Source: Sarcodiotheca gaudichaudii | Lineage: Eukaryota; Rhodophyta; Florideophyceae; Gigartinales; Solieriaceae | Length of the DNA stretch: 64,000 nt | Assembly: GCA_032355985.1 (NCBI GenBank) | Contig: JAUKVZ010000009.1 | Span: 38,504-102,503, forward strand | Reading direction: 5' to 3' | Translations under genes and position numbers: made by a program | The notes under the pieces: generated by a model | Databases searched by the model: none | The model's input: the letters and a program-made list of their open reading frames with translations, nothing else | What the model was told of the DNA's origin: nothing | Part shown: one piece after another, positions 45,560-53,727 of the stretch | Layout: every line of letters starts with the position of its first letter | How positions within the stretch are numbered: the stretch's first letter is position 1

Positions 45560-45669
45560 TTATCGGTTCCAAACAATTTCAAAAACCGGATCCACACCCC
45601 CCCGCGGCCCGAATGAACCACTGACGCAAGCCGTTTTCCCTTCGAAAACAGCTACGCTCGGCGTAGAAT
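45560..45669 (+). promoter_or_regulatory. Conserved promoter module of FG-GAP copy 9 with palindromic site
   Basis: Second copy of the module upstream of copy 8: TTATCGGTTCCAAACAA at 45560-45576, GTTTTC-N5-GAAAAC at 45633-45649 and TAGAAT at 45664-45669. The 14-nt gap from palindrome to hexamer is identical to that of copy 8, while the sequence between conserved blocks has drifted. Confidence 0.55.
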
Positions 45670-45700
45670 CACTGCACCCTCGCGACTCCGGAGCCTCGCC

Positions 45701-47456
45701 ATGAAGCAGTTCTCCACCCGCGCCGCCGCACTCATCCTCCTCGCAGGCATGGTCCACGCCGCGACGACAGGCACATTCGAAGCGACGATTGAGCTCACTG
45801 AACTCAACGGCGACAACGGGTTCACCATGTACGGTGTCACCGCAACCGAATACAGCGGCGGCGCCGTATCCAATGCGGGTGACATAAACGGCGATGGAGT
45901 GGACGACCTGATCATCGGAGCCCAGTTCGCCAGCGCAAGCGAAGCCGTATCCGGCAAGTGCTACGTCGTGTTCGGCGCCAAAGGCATTGGCGCGAGCGGC
46001 GGATTGGATCTCTCGACACTCAATGGAGCGAATGGCTTCACGATCAATGGCATTGATGCGAGCGACTTTGCTGGTCGCTCGGTGTCCGCGGCAAGCGACG
46101 TCAACGCCGACGGATTTGATGATCTGATCATTGGAGCGTACCGCGGCGCCCCCAACGGCTTTGGATCCGGAGAAAGCTACGTCGTCTTCGGCGCACCCAA
46201 TGTCGGCGCAGGAGGCACGATCGAGCTTGCGACGCTCGATGGAGACAACGGGATTCCTCCTCGCTGGCGTCGACCCAGGTGACAGCAGCGGCGTGAAAGT
46301 GTCCGATGCAGGCGATATCAACAATGATGGCGTCGATGACATTGTCATTGGCGCCGTGAGCGCCGACCCGAACGGTGACCGGTCCGGCGAAGCCTACGTT
46401 GTGTTCGGCGCAGTCGACATTGGCGCAGCCGGCGCAATCGAACTTTCATCGCTCAATGGCGCGAACGGCTTCGTCATCAATGGGGTCGACGAAGACGATC
46501 GCTGCGGCGACTCCGTGTCCTCGGCGGGCGATATAAACAACGATGGCGTCGATGACTTGATCATCGGCGCTCTCAACGCTGGACCCGATGACAACGAATC
46601 GGGTGCAAGCTACATCGTCTTCGGGTCATCCAACGTCGGCGCAGGCGGGGTGCTTGAGCTTTCATCGCTCAATGGCGCCAACGGATTCGTGATCAAGGGC
46701 ATCGATGCTGATGATCACAGTGGCCATGCCGTCTCCTACGCTGGCGACATTAACGCCGATGGCGTGGATGACGTCATCATCGGAGCGTATGAAGCCGATC
46801 CGAACGGCAACCTCTCCGGCGAGAGCTACGTTGTGTTTGGCGCAGCCGGAATCGGCGCCGGCGGAGCAATGGATCTCGCATCACTCGATGGCGCCAACGG
46901 ATTCGTGCTGAATGGAATCAACAGCCGTGACTGGAGTGGATACTCAGCATCCGGCGCCGGAGATGTCAATGGCGACGGCGTCGATGATCTGATCATCGGA
47001 GCCTTGCGAGCCGCCCCAAATGGCACAGACTCAGGCCAGAGCTATGTCGTATTCGGAGCGACTGATATCGGATCGAGCGGTGAGTTCGAACTCTCTGCGC
47101 TCAGCGGAGCCAACGGATTCGCGATAAACGGCGCAGGGCAGGATGATCGAAGCGGCCGCTCCGTCTCAGGCGCCTGTGATCTCAATGCCGATGGCATTGA
47201 CGACGTGATCACAAGTGCGGGTGGCGCAGTTCCGACAAGGGGATTTAACGGCGCCACCAATGTCATCTTCGGCCGGTGCACGAACCCCGCAGACCTCACC
47301 GGAGACTGCATCGTCACCGCCGTCGACATCGCCGAACTCCTCGGCAACTGGGGACCATGCCCCGCCGAACCAGCCCCCTGCCCAGCCGACCTCGACGGCT
47401 CAGGAGACGTCGGCGCATCCGACCTCGCCATCCTCATCGGCGCATGGACAAACTGA
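45701..47456 (+). pseudogene. FG-GAP seven-blade protein, array copy 9, split by a single-base frameshift
   Basis: The frame from the ATG at 45701 (signal peptide like copy 8) runs through two blades and stops at 46282. The rest continues in the +2 frame to 47456. The switch lies at the G-run 46250-46252, in a conserved D-G-D-N-G-F position: one extra G turns the expected Phe codon frame into G-I-P-P-R. Counting both frames there are seven blades and an intact dockerin (D-L-T-G-D-C-I-V, N-W-G-P-C-P, G-A-W-T-N). Either a sequencing or assembly indel or a genuine recent mutation; no other stop is present, so decay is recent if real. Confidence 0.8.
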
Positions 47457-47541
47457 ACCGTCTCCGCCCTTAGCGCAAATCAAAAGCCGCAAACGCCCAA
47501 AAGCGCCCGCGGCCTTCCATCCCTTCCTCCATCAATCAAAG

Positions 47542-47616
47542 GGTGACCGAGGGGACTCGAACCCCCGACATCCTGGATCACAACCAGGTGCTCTAACCAA
47601 CTGAGCTACGGCCACC
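47542..47616 (-). tRNA. tRNA-His (anticodon GTG)
   Basis: Cloverleaf on the minus strand: acceptor arm GTGGCCG pairs with CGGTCAC, D arm G-C-T-C with G-A-G-C, anticodon arm CCTGG-TTGTGAT-CCAGG giving anticodon GTG, T arm GGGGG-TTCGAGT-CCCCT. The extra G(-1) diagnostic of tRNA-His is encoded at 47616 and faces C73 at 47542. The CCA end is not encoded. It lies antisense between the FG-GAP array and the PEP carboxykinase gene. Confidence 0.95.
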
Positions 47617-47961
47617 ATCTTCAGCCGCCATCCACGCGCCGCCGAGCCTCAATCCCATCCCGGGATCTCCGCCCCGCGCCCCGTAAAAGGCGACGGCCAG
47701 ACGGTACGACCCACGATTCCCCTCGTCAACGTCTGACACCCGCCAAACCTGCCCCCCAGCGGCAGATTCCCGACAAATCCATCCCCGCCCAGGGGCCGCA
47801 GAACCCCCGCCGGACGCTAGAATGCCGCCGCCGACCTCAGCATCCAGCCAGGCCCACCAAGGCGGGCGCACGACGCCCGTCCGTGGCGCCATCGACTCCG
47901 GATGCGTCAGGCCACAGGAAACCCTTTAAGGCACAACAAACCTCGCAAGGCGCTTTTCGCA
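47617..47961. other. Intergenic region upstream of PEP carboxykinase
   Basis: No supported gene. A TAGAAT hexamer at 47818-47823 is a possible -10, leaving a leader of about 135 nt before the preferred start at 47962. No riboswitch-like conserved fold was recognised. The in-frame ATG at 47902 would add 20 basic residues unlike the family. Confidence 0.4.
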
Positions 47962-49557
47962 ATGACAGTAACCGCAACCCTCACCGCCGCCGGACTCGAC
48001 CTCAACTCAAGCCGGGTCCTTCGCAATCTCTCCCCAGCCGCCCTCGTCGAGGCCGCGCTTTCAAAGGGTGAGGGTGAACTCGCCGCCAACGGCGCACTCG
48101 TCGTCTCAACCGGCGATCGCACAGGCAGAAGCCCTTCCGACAAACTGCTCGAAGACACCCCCGAAGTGCACGACAACATCTGGTGGGGCAAGGTCAACCA
48201 GCCCATGACCAGTGAGCAGTTCGACGCCGTTGAAAAGCTCGCCATCGAACGCCTCTCAAAGTCAGAAGAACTCTTCGTCTTCGATGGCTTCGTCGGCGCC
48301 GATCCCAAGTATCGCCTCGGCGTCACCACCATCACCGAACATGCCTGGCACGCACTCTTCGTCCAGACGCTCTTCATCAGACCCACCGAAGAAGAACTCA
48401 AGAGCTTCAGCGCCGACTGGACCATCCTCAACTGCGGCCGCCACAAGCTCACCGAAGCCGAACAGAAGAAGCTCGGCATCAACAGTCCCATCTGCATCGC
48501 CCAGTCGCTCTCGCGCAAGAAGGTCATCATCTTCGGCACCGAATACGCCGGCGAAATGAAGAAGTCCATTTTCTACGCGATGAACTACGACATGCCCGAT
48601 GTCGGCGTCTTCCCGATGCACTGCTCATCCAATGTCGCCGAAGACGATGCCGGAAACGTCGCACTCTTCTTTGGCCTCTCAGGCACCGGCAAGACCACGC
48701 TCTCCGCCGATCCCCATCGCGCGCTGATCGGCGATGATGAACACGGCTGGTCCGACGAAGGCGTCTTCAACTTCGAAGGCGGCTGTTACGCCAAGTGCAT
48801 CCGCCTCTCCGAAGAAGGCGAGCCCCAGATCTGGAACGCCATCCGATTCGGCTCCGTCCTCGAAAACACCGTCATCGATCCCAACACGCGCGTCCCCGAC
48901 TACGACGACGGCTCCATCACCGAAAACACACGCGTCACCTACCCCGTCGAGTTCATCCCCGGCGCGCAGATTCCCAGCATGGGGACGCACCCGAAGAACG
49001 TCGTCTTCCTGACCGCGGACGCCTTCGGCGTCATGCCTCCCGTCGCCAGACTCACCCCCGAGCAGGCGATGTACTACTTCATCAATGGATACACCTCCAA
49101 GCTCGCCGGCACCGAAGCCGGCGTCACGGAGCCCGTCCCCAACTTCAGCCCCTGCTTCGGCGGCCCATTCCTGCCGCGAACGCCCATGTCCTACGCGCAG
49201 CAGCTCGCCGAGCGCATCAAGAAGCACGGCGCCAACGTCTGGCTGCTCAATACCGGCTGGTCCGGCGGCCCCGCCGGCGTCGGCGAACGCTTCAGCCTCA
49301 AGTACACGCGCGCCATGGTCACCGCCATCCTCGATGGCTCACTCGCAAACGCCGAGTTCGTGACGGACCCGATCTTCGGCCTGAACATCCCCACCACCGT
49401 GCCGGGTGTGCCCTCCGAAGTCCTCAACCCGCGCGACACGTGGAAGGACAAGGCCGCCTACGACGAGAAGGCCAAGGATCTGGCGAGCCGCTTCCGCGCC
49501 AACGACAAGAACTACGAGATTTCAGACGACGTGCGCAAGGCCGGCCCCACCGGCTGA
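47962..49557 (+). CDS. pckA: ATP-dependent phosphoenolpyruvate carboxykinase
   Basis: A 531-aa cytosolic enzyme converting oxaloacetate and ATP to PEP and CO2, the first step of gluconeogenesis. Seen: G-D-R-T-G-R-S-P-S-D-K near the N-terminus, the kinase loop G-L-S-G-T-G-K-T-T-L-S-A-D, the metal site G-D-D-E-H-G-W, E-G-G-C-Y-A-K, and N-T-G-W-S-G-G near the C-terminus. Length and motifs fit the ATP-type (not GTP-type) enzyme. It probably shares a transcript with the two following genes (21-nt gap, then an overlap). Confidence 0.93.
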   Translation: MTVTATLTAAGLDLNSSRVLRNLSPAALVEAALSKGEGELAANGALVVSTGDRTGRSPSDKLLEDTPEVHDNIWWGKVNQPMTSEQFDAVEKLAIERLSKSEELFVFDGFVGADPKYRLGVTTITEHAWHALFVQTLFIRPTEEELKSFSADWTILNCGRHKLTEAEQKKLGINSPICIAQSLSRKKVIIFGTEYAGEMKKSIFYAMNYDMPDVGVFPMHCSSNVAEDDAGNVALFFGLSGTGKTTLSADPHRALIGDDEHGWSDEGVFNFEGGCYAKCIRLSEEGEPQIWNAIRFGSVLENTVIDPNTRVPDYDDGSITENTRVTYPVEFIPGAQIPSMGTHPKNVVFLTADAFGVMPPVARLTPEQAMYYFINGYTSKLAGTEAGVTEPVPNFSPCFGGPFLPRTPMSYAQQLAERIKKHGANVWLLNTGWSGGPAGVGERFSLKYTRAMVTAILDGSLANAEFVTDPIFGLNIPTTVPGVPSEVLNPRDTWKDKAAYDEKAKDLASRFRANDKNYEISDDVRKAGPTG

Positions 49558-49578
49558 TCGCGCCCGTCCCCCATTCAT

Positions 49579-50403
49579 ATGCCCGACACCCAAACACGCG
49601 CGCCGATGCAGCCCCATTCAGGGCCGCCCGAAACGGCGCCGCGTTCTCCTGCGCGCCCCGTACGCCCCATCCTGCGCGCCATCGAGTTTGTCGCACTCTT
49701 CATCGCCCTGCCCCTCATCTACGCCTACGGCTACATCGACATCCGGATGATCCCCTTCCTGCTCCTGCTCACGCTCGGCTGCGTCCTTCTCCTGCTCCTC
49801 GATCATTCCTTCCCCTCGCGCCTCCTCTGGAACGCCGCCCCGGTGCGCAAATCCATCGGCCCCGTTCTGATGTGGTTCATCCCGCTGGCCGTCGTCATCG
49901 GGCTGTTCACACTGCTCGTCAATCGCGACGGCCTCTTCGAGTTCCCGCGCCGGCGCACCACGCTCTGGCTCATCATCATGTGCCTCTACCCCATCTTCAG
50001 CGTGTATCCGCAGGAGCTGATCTGCCGCACGTTCTTCTTCCATCGCTACGGCCGCATCTTCGGCGAGGGCGCCGCGCTGATCGTCGCAAGCGCTCTCGCC
50101 TTCGCCTTCATGCACATCGTGCTTCTTAATTGGATCGCCGTCCTCTTCACCTTCGTCGGCGGCCTCCTCTTCTCATTCACCTACGCCCGCACAAAATCCC
50201 TGCTTCTGGTCACCATCGAACACGCCCTGTATGGGTGCTGGATCTTCACAATCGGCCTCGGAACCTATTTTTATGGGGGCGACGTCGATCGGCGCGAAGA
50301 TAGGCAATCGCCTTCCGCGCAAACCTCGCATACAATGAATCCCGGGCCGGAGGAGGCCCCGGATGGAGAGAGCGTCAACCTGCTGGTGGGACTGCGGCAA
50401 TGA
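49579..50403 (+). CDS. CPBP-family (CAAX-protease-like) intramembrane protein
   Basis: A 274-aa protein with about seven hydrophobic segments. The CPBP/Abi pattern is seen as Q-E-L-I-C-R at 145-150, F-M-H at 177-179 and I-E-H-A at 213-216. The first motif is normally E-E-x-x-x-R; here the first Glu is Gln145, which may change or weaken catalysis. Family members are intramembrane proteases or inactive homologs. The stop overlaps the ApaG start (ATGA), so expression is coupled. Confidence 0.75.
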   Translation: MPDTQTRAPMQPHSGPPETAPRSPARPVRPILRAIEFVALFIALPLIYAYGYIDIRMIPFLLLLTLGCVLLLLLDHSFPSRLLWNAAPVRKSIGPVLMWFIPLAVVIGLFTLLVNRDGLFEFPRRRTTLWLIIMCLYPIFSVYPQELICRTFFFHRYGRIFGEGAALIVASALAFAFMHIVLLNWIAVLFTFVGGLLFSFTYARTKSLLLVTIEHALYGCWIFTIGLGTYFYGGDVDRREDRQSPSAQTSHTMNPGPEEAPDGESVNLLVGLRQ

Positions 50404-50798
50404 TCGTTTCAACACATGGCTCCGAGACCGTCACCGATGGTGTTCGCATCATCGTTGAGCCCGAGTATCTCGCAGGCGAATCCGCCCCCGAGAACAACCG
50501 CTACATCTATTCCTACAAGGTCATCGTCGCCAACGAGAGCGAGACCCAGATCCAGATCCTCTCGCGCAACTGGATCATCATCGATTCCTCCGGCAAGCGC
50601 AACGAAGTTCGCGGCGAAGGCATCGTCGGCAAGCAGCCCACCCTCCAGCCCACGGAGACTTTCGAGTACTCCAGCTGGGCGCCCCTCGAAACCACATGGG
50701 GCACCATGGAAGGCAGCTACACCGTCAGGAACGCCGACGGACGTCAGTTTGAAGCCATGATCGATCGCTTCTACCTCGTCGGACCCACCGACGACTGA
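50400..50798 (+). CDS. apaG: ApaG
   Basis: A 132-aa single-domain protein with a fibronectin-like fold. Diagnostic segments: V-T-D-G-V-R-I-I-V-E-P-E-Y, Y-I-Y-S-Y-K-V-I-V-A-N-E-S, Q-I-L-S-R-N-W-I-I-I-D and V-R-G-E-G-I-V-G-K-Q-P-x-L-x-P, then S-S-W-A-P-L-E-T-x-W-G-T-M-E-G. ApaG is linked to Co2+/Mg2+ homeostasis in enterobacteria, though its biochemical role is not settled. Confidence 0.93.
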   Translation: MIVSTHGSETVTDGVRIIVEPEYLAGESAPENNRYIYSYKVIVANESETQIQILSRNWIIIDSSGKRNEVRGEGIVGKQPTLQPTETFEYSSWAPLETTWGTMEGSYTVRNADGRQFEAMIDRFYLVGPTDD

Positions 50799-50936
50799 CC
50801 CGCCATCACGCGCGTTTTTTGACCTATCCACCCGCGCGCGGCACGATACTGACATCCAGTTGACCATCGGAGGGGAGTCCGACCAGTCCGCGCGCCCACC
50901 GTCTGCGCGCTGCGCCAATCCGGAAGGAGCGCTCTC

Positions 50937-51548
50937 ATGACGACTCTCGCCATCGTGTCCGTCGCCGATCTCTGGCTGCCCATCCTCGTCGCCGCCGTCG
51001 CTGTGTTCATCCTCAGCGCGCTGACGTGGACAGTCATGCCGCATCACAAGAAGGAATGGAACCGCGCCGAGATCGAGCCCGAGATCCTGGCCGGCATCAA
51101 AGAGAAGAACGTCCCGCCCGGGCAGTACATGTTCCCCTACGTCGAGTGCGGCAAGGACATGAAGTCCCCCGAAAAGAAAGCGCTCTGGGAAGCCGGACCA
51201 TGGGGCACACTCATCGTCTTTCCCGGCCTGCCCAATATGGGCCGCAACATGGGACTCTCCTTCGTCTTCTACGCCATCGTCGGCGTCTTCGTCGCATACA
51301 TCTCCGGCCTCGCGCTTCAGCCCGGCGCCGACTTTATGCAGGTGCTTCAGGTCGCCGGCACGTGCGCCATCATGTGCTACGCCCTCGGCGGCATCCCCAC
51401 CGGCATCTGGTTCGGCAAGCCCGCGCGTTGCTTCTTCACCGATCTCTTCGACGCCGTGCTCTACTCCGCCGTCACCGGCGTCATCTTCGCCCTGCTCTGG
51501 CCGGCCGCCAATGGCGTCGCCGATGCCGCCGGCGCAGCGGGCCTTTGA
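50937..51548 (+). CDS. Membrane protein of unknown function
   Basis: 203 aa with an N-terminal helix (L-W-L-P-I-L-V-A-A-V-A-V-F-I-L-S-A-L), a soluble stretch (W-T-V-M-P-H-H-K-K-E-W, G-Q-Y-M-F-P-Y-V-E-C-G-K-D-M) and three C-terminal helices (M-G-L-S-F-V-F-Y-A-I-V-G-V-F; A-G-T-C-A-I-M-C-Y-A-L-G-G; L-Y-S-A-V-T-G-V-I-F-A-L-L-W). The M-P-H-H-K-K-E-W segment is a recognisable conserved block in planctomycete membrane proteins, but I know no function. GGAAGGAG lies 7 nt before the ATG. Confidence 0.65.
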   Translation: MTTLAIVSVADLWLPILVAAVAVFILSALTWTVMPHHKKEWNRAEIEPEILAGIKEKNVPPGQYMFPYVECGKDMKSPEKKALWEAGPWGTLIVFPGLPNMGRNMGLSFVFYAIVGVFVAYISGLALQPGADFMQVLQVAGTCAIMCYALGGIPTGIWFGKPARCFFTDLFDAVLYSAVTGVIFALLWPAANGVADAAGAAGL

Positions 51549-51594
51549 CCGCGACACTGGCCCCCTGCCCCCCCATCGTGATACAACAGGCGCC

Positions 51595-52257
51595 ATGAAG
51601 CGACGCCTAAATCCATCCCGACAAGCACTTCGCGCAGCGCAGATCCTCTGCGCTGCGTTTTTCTTTGGCACGCCGGCGCTCACCGGATGCGCAAGCACCG
51701 AGCCGCGAGCCGTCGCGCCCAACGAATCCTTTGAAGCCTTCGGCGTGACGATCCAGTCTCCCGTCGGCGAACTCTGGGCCGTCGATGAACAGCGCACGGA
51801 TGACGTCCTCATCCTCAACTTCTCCCGTCCCGAGCCGGACCTGACGAATACATCCACCGCGATCGTCGTCGGCGTCGAGCGCTTCCCCGAAGACCACATC
51901 CGCGAAACCTACGGCTCGCGCGAGGAGTACTTCGATACGCTCAAGTCCAACTGGGAGCGCACGGCAAGGGAAAACGACGATCTCGATCGGTTCGAGATGA
52001 TCGACTCCCATGCCTGGACGGAACGCTATCGCGGCCGCGAAGTCCTTCGCGCTCGCTCGCAGTTCAAGGAGCGCGACAACCCTCTCGCGCCGGACATGGT
52101 CTTCATCCTCGACAACGGCCAGTTCGTCACACTTCACCCGCGCAACGAAAGCGTCGGCGTCACCATCCTCTGGAGCCGCCGCGCCCCCGATGGCGCCCAC
52201 ACGACCTCCGCCGACGCCATCGCCAACGGCGTGATCTCGTCGATGGAGTTTGATTGA
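51595..52257 (+). CDS. Predicted lipoprotein of unknown function
   Basis: 220 aa with signal peptide and lipobox L-T-G-C at about residues 28-31. The body (F-G-V-T-I-Q-S-P-V-G-E-L-W-A-V, S-T-A-I-V-V-G-V-E-R-F-P-E, F-V-T-L-H-P-R-N) looks like a mixed alpha/beta domain. The longer frame from 51511 overlaps the previous gene and precedes the signal, so 51595 is the start. No Shine-Dalgarno; GATACA lies 9 nt upstream. Confidence 0.65.
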   Translation: MKRRLNPSRQALRAAQILCAAFFFGTPALTGCASTEPRAVAPNESFEAFGVTIQSPVGELWAVDEQRTDDVLILNFSRPEPDLTNTSTAIVVGVERFPEDHIRETYGSREEYFDTLKSNWERTARENDDLDRFEMIDSHAWTERYRGREVLRARSQFKERDNPLAPDMVFILDNGQFVTLHPRNESVGVTILWSRRAPDGAHTTSADAIANGVISSMEFD

Positions 52258-52284
52258 ACAATGCGTGTGTGAGGCGATCGCGCC

Positions 52285-52290
52285 TACACT
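52285..52290 (+). promoter_or_regulatory. -10-like box of the methyltransferase gene
   Basis: TACACT ending 6 nt before the ATG at 52297, placing the predicted transcript start on the start codon. Confidence 0.4.
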
Positions 52291-52296
52291 CCGCCG

Positions 52297-53052
52297 ATGT
52301 CCTCCTTCAAGGATCATTTCTCCGCCCACGCCAGCGAATACGCCGCGCATCGGCCGGTGTATCCGCAGGCGCTGTTTGACTGGATCCGATCGGTGGCGCC
52401 GGCTGATGCGAGCGTTGTCTGGGACTGCGCGTGCGGGAATGGGCAGGCGTCTGTTGATCTGGCGGCTCGTTTCGATCGGGTGATCGCGACGGATGCGAGC
52501 GAGCGGCAGATCGAGTCGGCGCAGGCGCAATCGAATGTCGAGTATCGCGTCGCATCGGCGACGAACTCGGGGCTTGCAGAGGCAAGTGTCGATGTCGTGA
52601 CGGTTGCGCAGGCGCTGCACTGGTTTGCCGGGGATGACTTCTACAACGAAGTGCGGCGAGTGCTTAAGCCGGGCGGGTTGCTGTGCGCCTTTGGCTACGG
52701 CCTGCAGCGGATTGAGCCTGCGATCGACGAGCGGATTGATGATTTCTACTGGAAGTCGCTGGATGGTTACTGGCCGCCGGAGCGGGCGCACTGTGATGAT
52801 CTGTATGCGTCGCTGCCCTTCCCTGCGCCGGAGCTGGAGTCGCCGCAGATTCCGATGACGGCCGACTGGTCGCTGGATCAGTTCCTCGCGTACGTGGATA
52901 CATGGTCGGGCGTTCGCCGCAATGCAGAGCAGACGGGGAGTGAGCCGGTCGAGGAGCTGGCCGCCGCGATCGCGCCATTGTGGGGTGAGCACGCGGCAAA
53001 GCGGACGGTGACGTGGCCTTTGATCCTCCGGGCGGCCGCCCCGCGCCCATAA
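52297..53052 (+). CDS. Class I SAM-dependent methyltransferase
   Basis: 251 aa. Motif I is V-V-W-D-C-A-C-G-N-G-Q (SAM-binding Gly loop) at about 40-50, the acidic residue after strand 2 is in V-I-A-T-D-A-S, and post-I/motif IV is D-V-V-T-V-A-Q-A-L-H-W-F, with V-L-K-P-G-G-L-L at motif V-VI. The Q-A-x-H-W-F signature is shared with trans-aconitate-type and Trm9-like small-molecule or tRNA methyltransferases; the substrate cannot be told. The gene straddles the point where strand composition flips. Confidence 0.85.
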   Translation: MSSFKDHFSAHASEYAAHRPVYPQALFDWIRSVAPADASVVWDCACGNGQASVDLAARFDRVIATDASERQIESAQAQSNVEYRVASATNSGLAEASVDVVTVAQALHWFAGDDFYNEVRRVLKPGGLLCAFGYGLQRIEPAIDERIDDFYWKSLDGYWPPERAHCDDLYASLPFPAPELESPQIPMTADWSLDQFLAYVDTWSGVRRNAEQTGSEPVEELAAAIAPLWGEHAAKRTVTWPLILRAAAPRP

Positions 53053-53271
53053 GAACCGTGCGCACGGGACCACCCCTTGCCAGGGGATGGCGCTTGCCAA
53101 CTGCCGCTGATCGTCAACAATCGTGCAGGTCGCCCAGACTCCGATAGAGGCGGCGATTTGGCATGAAGTTGAGTGCAACAGGCAGGTCCGCGTGCCGATA
53201 GATCGGCGGGCGCGATCCGTGTGCGATCTCTCCAGGACGAGAGGCGGATGCAGCGCAGCGAGGGAGCAGTC

Positions 53272-53661
53272 ATGGCAAGTGAGACGGCCCCGAAGGCGAG
53301 TGACATCAAGAGTCCCGTCGAGGGTCTGATCAGGGCGCTCGAGAAGAAGGCGCAGGCGGACGCTGAGCAGCGTGTGACGCCGCGGTTTCCGGTGCATCTG
53401 AGCGCGACGCTTGTGCGCATGGATGATCTCGGACGTTTGACGCCTTATGCGACGGTGTACATCGCCGATATCTCGCTGGGCGGCGTGTGCATGCTGTGCG
53501 AGAGCCGCTGTCCGGATGGGGCGGAGTATCTGCTGAATCTGGAGAGCGTGCTTGGGAAGGAGTGCTTCCTCCCGATTCGCGCGATGCAGTGCCGCAAGGT
53601 GCTGGGCTCGACGTATCGCGTTGGCGCTGCGTTTATCAAGGCTCTTTCGAACGCGGAATGA
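53272..53661 (+). CDS. PilZ-domain protein
   Basis: A 129-aa cytoplasmic protein. The PilZ cyclic-di-GMP signature is present as R-V-T-P-R (RxxxR) followed by D-I-S-L-G-G (D/N-x-S-x-x-G), the two parts that clamp c-di-GMP. An N-terminal charged helix (L-I-R-A-L-E-K-K-A-Q-A-D-A-E-Q) precedes it. The start at 53272 has GAGGGAG just upstream; the frame runs open to 53173 without any signal. Likely a c-di-GMP effector for motility, adhesion or exopolysaccharide. Confidence 0.82.
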   Translation: MASETAPKASDIKSPVEGLIRALEKKAQADAEQRVTPRFPVHLSATLVRMDDLGRLTPYATVYIADISLGGVCMLCESRCPDGAEYLLNLESVLGKECFLPIRAMQCRKVLGSTYRVGAAFIKALSNAE

Positions 53662-53678
53662 TGTTCTGCGCAAAGAAA

Positions 53679-53707
53679 GCGGGCGTGGTCCGATGGGCCA
53701 CACCCGC
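53679..53707. terminator. Hairpin after the PilZ gene
   Basis: GCGGGCGTGG (53679-53688) pairs with CCACACCCGC (53698-53707) with one mismatch. There is no T-run on the + strand, so it is a weak terminator candidate. Confidence 0.3.
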
Positions 53708-53727
53708 GCACAAGGAGTTGCCGAGAT

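Noticed and set aside
27214-47456. Regular direct repeats that might be read as CRISPR or satellite DNA
   Set aside because: The ~205-nt periodicity is protein-coding FG-GAP blades with varied third positions, with no spacer structure and no cas genes.
50811-50860. TTGACC and GATACT as a promoter before the membrane protein gene at 50937
   Set aside because: The spacing is about 20 nt, too long for a normal sigma-70-type promoter, so it is not listed as a feature.
52250-52400. Chromosomal replication origin or terminus at the composition flip
   Set aside because: No dnaA, dnaN, gyrB or parAB genes, no DnaA-box cluster and no dif-like site were seen, and only 39 nt separate the genes there. 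A second opposite switch lies at 5-11 kb, so a rearrangement fits better.
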